A stretch of 64,000 nt of DNA from Shewanella gaetbuli. Lineage in GTDB: Bacteria; Pseudomonadota; Gammaproteobacteria; Enterobacterales; Shewanellaceae. Within the stretch, counting starts at the first letter, position 1, and every line of letters begins with the position of its first letter. The stretch lies in the NCBI RefSeq assembly GCF_023284065.1, contig NZ_JAKIKP010000002.1, positions 124,001 through 188,000 on the forward strand. The letters run 5' to 3'. The position numbers were made by a program, and so were the translations under genes. The notes under the pieces are model-generated. The model did not search any database. It was not told the DNA's origin and saw nothing but the letters and a program-made list of their open reading frames with translations. This document shows, in pieces, positions 51,395 to 60,678 of the stretch.

Positions 51395-52858
51395 TTACTT
51401 CATCGATAAATTAAAGCAAACATTGGCTAATTGTGAAAAATGGGTAAATGCATCAAAGTCGGTTTGCTGAAAACGCCTAGCTGAAGCATGTCTATCAGCA
51501 TAAAATACTCCTAAAACCTTACTTTCAACCATCAATGGCGCAATAAGAAACCCCTCTTTGGGTAAATGTTCAGCTGAATCTCCGCCCATCTGAGGTACCA
51601 GCTGAGCAGTCCCCGTTTGCGCTTTCCATTGAGGTTGCTTTTGTTGAATACACGTAGAAAAAACAGATTTTGAATCAGTTAGCTCAATCACAAAATTACT
51701 TTTCATTGTTTGTGCATCATCACCAAAAACAACCCGTGGTTGCAGACTTTTTCGATTAGGTGACAACAAGAGCACTCCACATCGGTCAACCCCTACCCCA
51801 TTGAAAATCCCTTCCAATGCCGTTTGCATAATCTGATTAAAATCAGTTTTATTGATAGCAAAACCGGTAAGTTCACGTAACTTGGCTAATTGCACGGTTT
51901 CATCAGGCAGTCGACAAACGGTCTCTTCTTCTGGGGAGTCTAACTGCTGGAAAATTTTCTCAGTATTAGGAATATACTCAAGCATTTCTTTAGCACCGTA
52001 ATCAACGGCAAGTTTATGAGTGACTTTGTTACAGTGGACTAAACGTAAATTTAACTCTTCGACACTAATACCAAGTAAATCGGCCGCTTGCTGTAAACGT
52101 TTTTGAAACCCTGCAGGGTCTTTATCTGGTTGAGAGATAGACTCTGAAATTTTATCTGCCAAAAATATACAGCGAATTTCAGGCATACGCTCATCAGGGT
52201 TATTTAACGCATTTTGTAATAACTCACCTAAGCCCCAGCTTCTGGCGATTCCTTGATTGAGCTGATTAAACGACGCGCCTAATTCTGCCCGAATAACCGC
52301 TAATTGGTCTTTTTGCTCTGGGGTTTGCAATAATTTTTGGTCTAAAGCATCAACAAACTCTCCGCCCGTACTCCAAAATGCGCTTTCACCAATACGATAT
52401 AATAGCGTGGCAATAAACACTTCTTCACGTAAAGACTCATCTCTATCATTCACCATCATTCTTGCAATCATGGCGGCATGAAACGATTGCCCCATTAACC
52501 GAAGTAACCGTTGGAACACACTGTCTGATAAGTTTCTATTATCAAGTAAACTGGATAATAACCTCGCAGTGAGACAAATATTTCTTATAGTATCAAAGCC
52601 TAACACTACTGCGGCTCGGCTAACCGTTGATACGTGGCTAATCCCTTTATTGTAAATGGCGCTATTTGCCACCCTTAAAATTCTAGAGGTTAATGCATTG
52701 TCATGCATCACGCTTCGCCCTAATAACGACAATGAAGAAACATCATCTTTGGCCAGCTTTTCAAGATCTCTAACGGTTGAACAGAGCGCAGGCATTTCTT
52801 GATCGCTAATACGCTTTGTCCAGTAATCTGCGCCTTTGTGATTTTGTTTTGTCGGCAT
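51395..52858 (-). CDS. HDOD and GAF domain signalling protein
   Basis: 487 residues. The N-terminal HDOD domain (about 18-230: MPALCSTVRDLEKLAKDDVSSLSLLGRSVMHDNALTSRILRVANSAIYN, STVSRAAVVLGFDTIRNICLTARLL) is an HD-fold without the metal-binding HD pair. The C-terminal GAF domain (about 325-485) includes FNGVGVDRCGVLLLSPNRKSLQPRVVFGDD and FLIAPLMVESKVLGVFYADR. Such proteins relay signals for motility or c-di-GMP networks. It stands alone between aceBA and the NTF2-like gene. Confidence 0.88.
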   Translation of the reverse strand: MPTKQNHKGADYWTKRISDQEMPALCSTVRDLEKLAKDDVSSLSLLGRSVMHDNALTSRILRVANSAIYNKGISHVSTVSRAAVVLGFDTIRNICLTARLLSSLLDNRNLSDSVFQRLLRLMGQSFHAAMIARMMVNDRDESLREEVFIATLLYRIGESAFWSTGGEFVDALDQKLLQTPEQKDQLAVIRAELGASFNQLNQGIARSWGLGELLQNALNNPDERMPEIRCIFLADKISESISQPDKDPAGFQKRLQQAADLLGISVEELNLRLVHCNKVTHKLAVDYGAKEMLEYIPNTEKIFQQLDSPEEETVCRLPDETVQLAKLRELTGFAINKTDFNQIMQTALEGIFNGVGVDRCGVLLLSPNRKSLQPRVVFGDDAQTMKSNFVIELTDSKSVFSTCIQQKQPQWKAQTGTAQLVPQMGGDSAEHLPKEGFLIAPLMVESKVLGVFYADRHASARRFQQTDFDAFTHFSQLANVCFNLSMK

Positions 52859-52956
52859 AAGGTTTTAATCATTCTTTTATAACAACTTGTTACAAGTATA
52901 CTCAAGTTGTCAGCATCAGCGACATTTATTCAATAAAAGGATGAAATTTACTCGAT

Positions 52957-52977
52957 AAAAAAAGGCCCTTACGGGCC
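52957..52977 (-). terminator. Rho-independent terminator of aceBA
   Basis: On the minus strand GGCCC-GTAA-GGGCC is followed by a run of seven T. It lies about 180 nt after the aceA stop. Confidence 0.85.
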
Positions 52978-53158
52978 ACAACATAATTTGTTGTAAAATC
53001 TTACGGGTAGGAAGTAAACCCAACAATAAGAACCAGCAACAAAGCGAAACGCTTTTGACTCAATTGATTGGATAAAAGTCCCGCGCGGCCTGTAGGTGAA
53101 CCGCACGGGGTTACAACAGTCGCAAAGCGACTAAACTGTAAAATGGTTAAATGTTAAA
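52957..53158 (-). other. Structured 3' region of aceA, possible 3'-UTR-derived RNA
   Basis: Reading from the aceA stop there are AGTCGC/GCGACT (3-nt loop), CCCGTGCGG/CCGCGCGGG (one mismatch, 12-nt loop), CAAAAGCG/CGCTTTG and the terminator hairpin. This is unusually rich in hairpins for a plain 3' end. No ORF is seen. Confidence 0.4.
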
Positions 53159-54481
53159 TTAAAACTGCTCTTCTTCAGTTGAACCGGTTAATGCGGTCAC
53201 TGAAGATTTGCCGCCTTGAATACACGTAGTCACTTGGTCAAAGTAACCGGTACCCACTTCTTGCTGATGAGACACGAAGGTATAGCCTTTCTCTGCCGCA
53301 GCAAATTCAACTTCTTGCACTTTTTCAACATAGTGCTTCATACCTTCACCACGAGCATAGTCATAAGCTAGGTCAAACATGTTGTACCACATGTTATGAA
53401 TACCGGCTAAAGTGATGAATTGGTACTTATAGCCCATGTTTGAAAGCTCTTGCTGGAACTTGGCAATCGTGGCGTCGTCCAAGTTTTTCTTCCAGTTAAA
53501 TGACGGTGAACAGTTATAAGCAAGCAACTGATCTGGGTATTGCGCATGAATCGCTTCAGCAAATCTTTTCGCTTCTTCTAAGCAAGGTTTAGCTGTTTCA
53601 CACCAAATTAAATCTGCATACGGGGCGTAAGCTAAGCCACGAGAAATAGCTTGGTCTAAGCCCGCATTGACGCGGTAAAAACCTTCTTCTGTACGTTCAC
53701 CGGTAACAAAGTCACGGTCATATGGGTCACAGTCAGAAGTCATTAAGTCCGCAGCATTCGCATCGGTACGCGCAATCACTAAAGTTTCAACGCCACTTAC
53801 ATCCGCAGCTAAACGAGCAGCAACCAGCTTTTGAACCGCTTCTTGTGTAGGCACCAATACTTTACCGCCCATATGGCCACACTTTTTAACTGAGGCTAAT
53901 TGGTCTTCAAAATGCACCCCAGCAGCACCAGCATCAATCATTGATTTCATCAATTCAAATGCATTTAGTACTCCACCAAAACCGGCTTCAGCATCGGCAA
54001 CAATTGGTAAAAAGTAATCAATGTAGTTTTCATCTTCAGGGTTAACTTCTTTACCCCATTGAATTTGGTCTGCACGACGGAACGAGTTATTAATGCGACC
54101 AACAACAGCAGGCACAGAGTTTGCTGGATATAAAGACTGGTCTGGGTACATGGTTCCGGCTAAGTTTGCATCCGCCGCGACCTGCCAACCTGATAAGTAA
54201 ATAGCTTCAATTCCGGCTTTAGCTTGTTGCACCGCTTGGCCACCGGTTAATGCACCTAACGAGTTTACGTAGCCTTTTTTAGCACCGCCGTTTACTAAGT
54301 CCCATAGTTTTGCTGCACCGCGTTTAGCAATCGTATTTTCAGGCACAATTGAACCACGTAAGGCGACCACTTCTTCAGCTGTAAATGGACGTTTAACCCC
54401 TTTCCAACGTGGATTTTCAGCCCAATCCTTTTTGATTGCATCGATTTGTTGTTGACGAGTTAGTTGTGTTGCCTTAGTCAT
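53159..54481 (-). CDS. aceA: Isocitrate lyase
   Basis: 440 residues, the usual length of the gammaproteobacterial enzyme. The catalytic motif KKCGHMGGK with nucleophilic Cys is present, along with [23 protein letters not shown] and the C-terminal [27 protein letters not shown]. It splits isocitrate to glyoxylate and succinate. It lies 114 nt after aceB in the same direction. Confidence 0.98.
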   Translation of the reverse strand: MTKATQLTRQQQIDAIKKDWAENPRWKGVKRPFTAEEVVALRGSIVPENTIAKRGAAKLWDLVNGGAKKGYVNSLGALTGGQAVQQAKAGIEAIYLSGWQVAADANLAGTMYPDQSLYPANSVPAVVGRINNSFRRADQIQWGKEVNPEDENYIDYFLPIVADAEAGFGGVLNAFELMKSMIDAGAAGVHFEDQLASVKKCGHMGGKVLVPTQEAVQKLVAARLAADVSGVETLVIARTDANAADLMTSDCDPYDRDFVTGERTEEGFYRVNAGLDQAISRGLAYAPYADLIWCETAKPCLEEAKRFAEAIHAQYPDQLLAYNCSPSFNWKKNLDDATIAKFQQELSNMGYKYQFITLAGIHNMWYNMFDLAYDYARGEGMKHYVEKVQEVEFAAAEKGYTFVSHQQEVGTGYFDQVTTCIQGGKSSVTALTGSTEEEQF

Positions 54482-54595
54482 AATGTGACTCCTTCCTGTG
54501 TGACTGCTAGTCGTTTATCCTGGCTGCCCAATACAGCGCAAAGATACTTTTTATTAAATTGAGTATGGTGTTAATTGTTTTGTTAAAAGTCGGTG

Positions 54596-56257
54596 TTAAT
54601 CGTTTTGAGTTAATAGCTCGTAACCGGGTAAGGTTAAGAAGTCGACTAGCTCATCTGATGTAGTAATTTGTTCAAGTAATTCAGCCGCTTTAGTAAACTT
54701 ACCCGCTTCAAATCGTGCCTGACCAATTTCTTGTTCAACGTTTTTAAGCTCTTCAGCTAACATGGTTCTGAATAAATCTTTGGTGACTAACTTACCGTTA
54801 GATAAAGACTTACCATGCTGAATCCATTGCCAAATTGATGTGCGAGAAATTTCTGCTGTGGCAGCATCTTCCATTAATCCGTAGATAGGCACACAGCCAT
54901 TTCCTTGAATCCATGCTTCTATGTATTGCACTGCAATTCTGATATTTAATCGCATGCCGTCTTCAGTGCGCTCACCTGTGCAAGGCTCCAGTAATTCTGC
55001 TGCTTGTATTGGTGCATCAACATCACGGGTAATGTGCAGTTGATTAGTACGGTCACCACCAATGTAATCATTGAAAATGGCCATTGCGGTATCGGCTAAA
55101 CCAGGGTGTGCAACCCAAGTACCGTCATGGCCATTTTTGGCCTCCAACTCTTTATCGTTACGTACTTTTTGCAATACTTGTAAATTGGTTTGTTCATCTT
55201 TAGCAGGGATAAATGCTGCCATTCCGCCCATAGCCAATGCGCCACGTTTATGACAGGTTTTAATTAATAAGCGTGAATATGCGCTTAAAAATTTAGTGTC
55301 CATAGTGACCGCTTGGCGATCGGGAAGTACCCGATCAGCATGACGCTTTAAGGTTTTGATATAGCTAAAGATGTAATCCCAACGACCACAGTTCAGTGCA
55401 ACAATATTGGAACGTAGCTCATAAAGAATTTCGTCCATTTCAAATACTGCGGGAAGGGTTTCAATTAAACAGGTGCATTTAATCGTTCCAGGCTTGAGAC
55501 AAAAGCGCTCTTCAACATAAGCAAATACTTTTGCCCACCATCTTGCTTCTAAATGACTTTCTAACTTAGGGATATAAAAGTAAGGGCCAGAGTTTTTAGC
55601 TAATAACTTTTGGTAGTTATGGTAAAAATATAATGCAAAGTCCATCAGTCCACCGGGGATAGGCTGTCCTTGAAACTCGACATGATTTTCAACCAAATGC
55701 AAACCACGTACACGGGCAATTAATACCGCTGGATCGGGATTTAATTTATATTGTTTACCTGTTGCTGGAGCCGTAAATTCAATATCGCCATTTACGGCAT
55801 CACGAAGATTGATTTGGCCTTCAACCACCTTTTGCCAGCTCGGTGCAAGCGAGTCTTCAAAATCAGCCATGAACACTTTAACGTTGGCATTTAAGGCATT
55901 AATAATCATTTTGCGATCTACAGGGCCGGTGATCTCAACTCGTCGGTCAGTTAAATCTTGCGGAATACCTCTAATAGACCAGTCGCCATCACGAATCGCA
56001 CGAGTTTCTGGTAAAAAGTCAGGTAATTGACCGTTATCAATACGAGCTTGCTTTTGCTTTCGTTGTTGTAGTAACTGCGGGACTTCTGCGGCAAACTTTT
56101 TACACAAGCTTTCAAGTAACCCTACTGCACCGGCATTAAATACTTGGTCCTGACCAGTAATTTTGGAGCCTTTGATGACGAGTTCAGAGGTATTGACCAA
56201 TGCTGACTGATCAGAATGGGACTTACTATATTGTGATGCTAATTGTTCTGCCGTCAT
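54596..56257 (-). CDS. aceB: Malate synthase A
   Basis: 553 residues. Motifs: FMADFEDSLAPSWQKVVEGQINLRDAV, YFYIPKLESHLEARWWAKVF, GTIKCTCLIETLPAVFEMDEILYELR, and GCVPIYGLMEDAATAEISRTSIWQW near the C-terminus with its catalytic Asp. It joins glyoxylate and acetyl-CoA into malate, completing the glyoxylate shunt with AceA. A palindrome resembling a LiuR site lies 508 bp upstream. Confidence 0.97.
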   Translation of the reverse strand: MTAEQLASQYSKSHSDQSALVNTSELVIKGSKITGQDQVFNAGAVGLLESLCKKFAAEVPQLLQQRKQKQARIDNGQLPDFLPETRAIRDGDWSIRGIPQDLTDRRVEITGPVDRKMIINALNANVKVFMADFEDSLAPSWQKVVEGQINLRDAVNGDIEFTAPATGKQYKLNPDPAVLIARVRGLHLVENHVEFQGQPIPGGLMDFALYFYHNYQKLLAKNSGPYFYIPKLESHLEARWWAKVFAYVEERFCLKPGTIKCTCLIETLPAVFEMDEILYELRSNIVALNCGRWDYIFSYIKTLKRHADRVLPDRQAVTMDTKFLSAYSRLLIKTCHKRGALAMGGMAAFIPAKDEQTNLQVLQKVRNDKELEAKNGHDGTWVAHPGLADTAMAIFNDYIGGDRTNQLHITRDVDAPIQAAELLEPCTGERTEDGMRLNIRIAVQYIEAWIQGNGCVPIYGLMEDAATAEISRTSIWQWIQHGKSLSNGKLVTKDLFRTMLAEELKNVEQEIGQARFEAGKFTKAAELLEQITTSDELVDFLTLPGYELLTQND

Positions 56258-57847
56258 AACTTTTCTCCCTTAACAAACTTCGCCACGTTGATGTTTGCCA
56301 TTTTCATTTGGCTTAGGTTCTTTACCTGTCTAAGCCTGGTTAAATAAAAATCAACAAATGTTGTTTTCGGAGTAAAAAGTACGAAATAAATGTTGTAATT
56401 GCAACAGTCCAACCTTTACCAATTCAGTAAAATTACGCTTAAAAAACCACGATAAAAATGGTCATACCAAAACAAAATAAAGCAACTAAACCCATGCTTT
56501 TAAATTAATTTAAAAAATTACACCTTGTAAAATTCACTGTGTAAAATAAAAAGGTATTACCATTGAACCACCAAAACCCGCGATGAAAAATTGATGTAAC
56601 TAAATTTCAAACTGTAAACAATTTATTACTAAACTTTGGTCGAATATGGCTATATTGATTATTCAGCTTTGTTTTGAGCTCCACCTTTTGAAACAATGAA
56701 AAATCAAACATAATCAGCAACTTAAAAACATCTAGTCGCGACACTTATTTAAACAGGCGTTTTAATCTTACGTTTACGTAAGATGGAGAATAAAGGGCTA
56801 ACATTTTCGCAACAATTGTTTATGTGTTATCCGATCATCAATCTTGTGTTGAATGGTTTTATGAAAAAAATATTTAAAAAAATTTAATTTTTTTATTCAA
56901 TCGAGGGTTTTGGAGGTACTTGGTATAAGTTTTTACGGGGGACGCTTAATCAACAACGAGGATAATAACTCAATATTGCATTGTAATTTTTGTCATATCA
57001 GCATCATAAATAACACTAAAACAGCAATTTCTATTAAGGACGTCTTTCGGGGGCTCGTTGGATTATCTGAACATTGCCGCTATTTCACATCTGACCCATA
57101 GGGATTTAGGAAATGTCAGTGTGATGTATGGAGCATCACTGATCATATGATCGCGACATTCCGTTCATCCTGAACATCTCAGCGGCAGGCAATTGATTAG
57201 ATTGCTATGGCCTTCTATACCTGAGCAGAGATAAATGAATTAAAAACTGGCTTCCTGTAACGCATTTATGCGCCAAAATGAGTTTGGAATATGGCTTGTA
57301 GCCACTAACGTCGTGGCGCTTCGCTTAAAAACTCCGCTGCGACCTTTTCTGATGCCCTTAAATCAAATGAAGTCATCAATATATAAACTTCATGCTTTTG
57401 ATTTTAGATTGGTAGTCAAAAACAAGGTCAAATCGAAGAGACAATAATCAAGGTGCAAATGAGCCAGCGAGTATCCAAAACAGGGATGTTTTGGTTAAGC
57501 CCACAGGAATGTGCTTCAGAAAAAGATCCAATATAAATGAAGTATAAAATTCGTATTCTAAAACATTTATGTCCAGAAATATGTCAAAGGTCTAAATGCT
57601 TTCTGTCCCAAAGTGACTCTGCAAGCAATCACGCCTTATAATCAAAAAGTCACATTCAAGCTCAGATAAAGCATCACACTATTGCTTTACTCCCTTCATG
57701 AAAACGATGTAAATGGCGTAAAGAATGCTGAATACAAACTTAGGCTGATAACCAGACTGATTTACTCAGATAGAGAAATAGGCTTAACTGAGGTACTACA
57801 GATTTTAGAATGGCGGTTATTAGATGGTAAATACAAGGTAAGGTGGA
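56258..57847. other. 1.6-kb gene-poor region between aceB and the GGDEF gene
   Basis: AT-rich left part (promoter and leader of aceB), then mixed sequence with short frames at 56910-57101 and 57682-57984 that lack ribosome sites and recognisable domains. The second frame (ENDVNGVKNAEYKLRLITRL) could be a gene remnant. A 12-bp palindrome (GATCATATGATC) is at 57141-57152. I see no transposase, but the size and composition suggest a decayed insertion. Confidence 0.4.
56765..56784. promoter_or_regulatory. Perfect palindrome resembling a LiuR operator, upstream of aceB
   Basis: ATCTTACG-TTTA-CGTAAGAT. Its core TTACGTTTACGTAA resembles what I remember of the motif for LiuR, the MerR-family regulator of branched-chain amino acid breakdown in gammaproteobacteria. 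It is 508 bp before the aceB start, so a long leader or a distal promoter would be needed. Confidence 0.45.
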
Positions 57848-59590
57848 TCATTCAAAGCTGGGTTGGTAAGCAAGCACTTTATTTCTGCCGGTTTTTTTAC
57901 TTTTATACAACGCGATATCTGCCCGTTTCAAAATGGGGTCGACACTTAAATCATCTTTATCAAGTGAGCTTACCCCGCCACTAACTGAAATGCTAAAGTT
58001 ATGACCTGAGTATTTAGTATTTATCTGCTCAATTTCATGACGGATAGACTCAGCCACTTTTAATGCGGTTAACTCATCGGTGTGAGGGAAATATACCGCA
58101 AACTCTTCTCCGCCTAACCGACAAAAGATGTCTGTTGGACGAATGATATCTTGCACAACACGGGTAACTTTTTTAAGAGTCCAATCACCGGTTGCATGGC
58201 CGAACCTGTCATTAATGGTCTTAAAATGGTCTAAATCTAAAATTAGCACCGAATATTGGCTACTTTGAGATAACACATTCACTAGCTCATTTTCAGCTAA
58301 ATCTTGACCGGTTTTACGATTAAAAATGCCTGTTAGTCCGTCTCTTTGAGCTTGTTGCCTAAATTTATTACGTTGAAACCAAGCTGTTAGCAACAATAAC
58401 CCTAAGCCAACACACACACCAAACAATAAGGTGGAGAACATAATGGAAGAACTTTTTTCTTTTAAAATCAGATCTTTTTGCTGCATCATTATTTCATGCT
58501 CCTGCAGCAAGCTTTGGTTTTCCCGTTCTTTTTCTGCACTCGTGAAACGTGCCATTTGGTAAGCATTTTGTTTATGATTCACTTCGTTTAACGCTTGTAA
58601 ATCTAATGCATGGGCGACAACTTGATGCTGATAGGCTTTACCAAAATCGCCATTTTTACTGGCCAACATCGCTAAAACTTCATTAGCTTGCTTTTTGACA
58701 TCTATATTTATTTTCTCTTCATTTAATCCATTAAGTTCTTCGGCATATTGTTGCGCTTTATCAAAGTTTCCCTCATAAAAGTAAATCTTACTTAGGTAAG
58801 CTTTAACATCATTAATCTCAATCTGAAATTTAAACCCTTCATAGCGTTCAAGGGCATCCTCAAGTAATGGTTTAGCTACGGCATACTTGTCTAACTCAAA
58901 ATAGCTGATGCCCTGCCCCTTAATGGACATTGCCTCAATTAACGGCTGGCCATTTTCAGCACAATATACTTCCGACTGTTTAAACAAGCTATTAGCTTGA
59001 GAATATTGGGTTAACTTTAAGGTTGCCACCGCATGATAAAGCATGGCATAGCATTCATTTTTACTGTCTTTACCTTGGTTTAAATTAAGTACTAACTTTG
59101 CAGTTGACAGCATTTCGTCATAAGCGGTTAAATCTAATAGAATATTTAGCAGTCTTACATAAGATGCTACTTTTAGTTGAGTATCTTCAAACTCTTTAAT
59201 GCGTGACAAATTGAACTGCAAAATAGAAAAAGCTTTTTCATAATCTTTAAGTAATATGTTAACCGTTACTTTGTACAAATATATCTGAGTTAACACCTCT
59301 TCAGAGGGCGTAAATGATAAAGCAGTATCTAATGCCTTATCAGCTAATTGATGTTCTGCAGAATATAAATGTTTAATGCTAGTTAATGTATAAAAGCGCG
59401 CGGCTTGTTGGGGGGTTAATTGATCCAGTGTACTTAACATTGAATCAATCATTGATTCGGCCTGCGTTACGTCAGTTTGCAATAGCTTTTCAATTTGATT
59501 TAAGTTGTCATCAAACAGCTCAGAGGCACTCAGCCCTTTGACCAGCATCAAATTTAAAAATATCAAGCCAATAACAAACCAATATTTCAT
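57848..59590 (-). CDS. Periplasmic TPR / membrane-anchored diguanylate cyclase (GGEEF)
   Basis: 580 residues. A signal-like N-terminus (WFVIGLIFLNLMLVKGLSASE) leads into about 330 residues of helical TPR-like repeats, then one TM (about 382-403, FSTLLFGVCVGLGLLLLTAW) and a cytoplasmic GGDEF domain. The active site is intact, GGEEF at 493-497, with the RxxD inhibitory site (RPTD, 484-487) exactly five residues upstream. So it should make c-di-GMP in response to a periplasmic cue and be inhibited by its product. Its ATG begins one base after the stop of the borosin precursor gene, and no Shine-Dalgarno is visible, so its translation is coupled to the precursor's. Confidence 0.9.
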   Translation of the reverse strand: MKYWFVIGLIFLNLMLVKGLSASELFDDNLNQIEKLLQTDVTQAESMIDSMLSTLDQLTPQQAARFYTLTSIKHLYSAEHQLADKALDTALSFTPSEEVLTQIYLYKVTVNILLKDYEKAFSILQFNLSRIKEFEDTQLKVASYVRLLNILLDLTAYDEMLSTAKLVLNLNQGKDSKNECYAMLYHAVATLKLTQYSQANSLFKQSEVYCAENGQPLIEAMSIKGQGISYFELDKYAVAKPLLEDALERYEGFKFQIEINDVKAYLSKIYFYEGNFDKAQQYAEELNGLNEEKINIDVKKQANEVLAMLASKNGDFGKAYQHQVVAHALDLQALNEVNHKQNAYQMARFTSAEKERENQSLLQEHEIMMQQKDLILKEKSSSIMFSTLLFGVCVGLGLLLLTAWFQRNKFRQQAQRDGLTGIFNRKTGQDLAENELVNVLSQSSQYSVLILDLDHFKTINDRFGHATGDWTLKKVTRVVQDIIRPTDIFCRLGGEEFAVYFPHTDELTALKVAESIRHEIEQINTKYSGHNFSISVSGGVSSLDKDDLSVDPILKRADIALYKSKKTGRNKVLAYQPSFE

Positions 59591-59591
59591 A

Positions 59592-59807
59592 TTATTTTTC
59601 AGATGGTGTTGCTATAACAACAAATGACTTCATTTCTTGATCGCCTAATTGTTTTTTCAGCGCAGACATGTCGCCTGATAAAATCAAATTTACTTCTTCT
59701 TTGGTTAGCCCATATTCAAGCATCACTTTTTCTGGTGAAGCGTTGTAAGCTTCTAATAAAGCAGCATCTGTAGCTAAAGCTTGAGCAAATTTTTGAACGT
59801 TTGACAT
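59592..59807 (-). CDS. Split-borosin RiPP precursor peptide (LigA-like leader plus short core)
   Basis: 71 residues. Residues 1-55 form a small helical LigA-like leader (FAQALATDAALLEAYNASPEKVMLEYGLTKEEVNLILSGD) of the kind that binds the methyltransferase. The C-terminal tail, about 58-71, holds an aliphatic stretch FVVIA (62-66) followed by TPSEK, the likely N-methylated core. The gene lies 40 nt after the methyltransferase stop and one base before the cyclase gene. It corresponds to SonA of the Shewanella oneidensis borosin system by context and layout. GAGAG precedes the start. What is cut from the core, and by what, is unknown; no protease gene is nearby. Confidence 0.85.
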   Translation of the reverse strand: MSNVQKFAQALATDAALLEAYNASPEKVMLEYGLTKEEVNLILSGDMSALKKQLGDQEMKSFVVIATPSEK

Positions 59808-59847
59808 GTTAAACTCTCATCCTAATCGTTAGTTAATAATACATTTT

Positions 59848-60678
59848 TTAGCCGATTTCGGCGGCGGTAATATTCAGCTTGGTTAAAATTTGTTGATTAA
59901 GGGTTAATTGGGCTACAGGAGGTACAACTAACGTGCTAATCGCATTTAAATCAGCCGTTGGTAGTTCCGCAAGGGTAATGGTTTCAACCCTAGGCTGTTG
60001 AAACGCCACATTTGCCGCCTCGTAAATAATCACCTCATGAGACAATGAATACCATTGCTGCAAATGTTCAACCAAAATATTAAGCTTTGCTTCAGTGGTG
60101 GAAAACTGAGTTAGGGTATGCTCTCCTGCTAATGCAATTTGCCACAGTAATAAATACGAGTATGGATTAATGACGTGGTTGTAAAGTAAAAACTGCGTCG
60201 CCTCCAAACTTTGAAAACCCACGTTTCCAGGGTCAACATTAATATCAGCCCATAAACACGCTTCAGCAGATATTCCCGGTAACATTGACGCCTTATAACC
60301 CAATTGTTTAGCTTGCTTAATGGCCATATGAGACACACAAGCAAACACCCCTGGGTGGCCATAAAAAGCGCATACGACTAATTTACCCGCTGCTACTTGG
60401 CTTAAAATAGCCTCAACCATTTCATCATAACTTTGGCGTCGACTTTTAATCTCACCTTCTTTTGCATAAAAAGTCTGTAGTGAACGCACATCATCATTCA
60501 ATTCATTCAGCCAACGAGTCGAAAAACCATCGGTAACCAAGCTAAAAACGACATCAGCCGTTTCAATATAACTTTGGCTAATAGGACTTATTTGCCCTGC
60601 TAGTTGAATACCTGTACCCACGCAGACCAATCGCCCTGCTTTATTATCATTATCTTGAGACTGAGTATTTATTTGCAT
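59848..60678 (-). CDS. Borosin alpha-N-methyltransferase, tetrapyrrole-methylase fold (SonM-like)
   Basis: 276 residues, SAM-dependent. The N-terminal domain starts LVCVGTGIQLAGQISP (residues 17-32). Arg80, Tyr84 and Tyr106 (SRRQSYDEM and CAFYGHPGVFA) have the same spacing, 4 and 22, as the catalytic Arg72, Tyr76, Tyr98 of OphMA. LPGISAEACLWADINVDPGNVG fits the SAM site. It should methylate backbone amides in the core of the separate precursor encoded next, unlike the fungal fused form. It lacks the cobalamin or siroheme pathway context of true tetrapyrrole methylases. No clear ribosome site is seen before ATG 60678, and the gene is divergent from bamE. Confidence 0.9.
   Translation of the reverse strand: MQINTQSQDNDNKAGRLVCVGTGIQLAGQISPISQSYIETADVVFSLVTDGFSTRWLNELNDDVRSLQTFYAKEGEIKSRRQSYDEMVEAILSQVAAGKLVVCAFYGHPGVFACVSHMAIKQAKQLGYKASMLPGISAEACLWADINVDPGNVGFQSLEATQFLLYNHVINPYSYLLLWQIALAGEHTLTQFSTTEAKLNILVEHLQQWYSLSHEVIIYEAANVAFQQPRVETITLAELPTADLNAISTLVVPPVAQLTLNQQILTKLNITAAEIG

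Noticed and set aside
56910..57101. 63-codon plus-strand frame in the gap after aceB
   Set aside because: No ribosome site, no domain, AT-rich surroundings; kept only as part of the gene-poor region.
57305..57350. Imperfect inverted repeat GTCGTGGCG / CGCTGCGAC as a miniature transposon end
   Set aside because: Two mismatches in nine bases, no target duplication, and no second copy in the window.
57682..57984. 100-codon plus-strand frame overlapping the cyclase 3' end
   Set aside because: Starts with TTG without a ribosome site and its second half is antisense to the GGDEF domain; at most a gene fragment.
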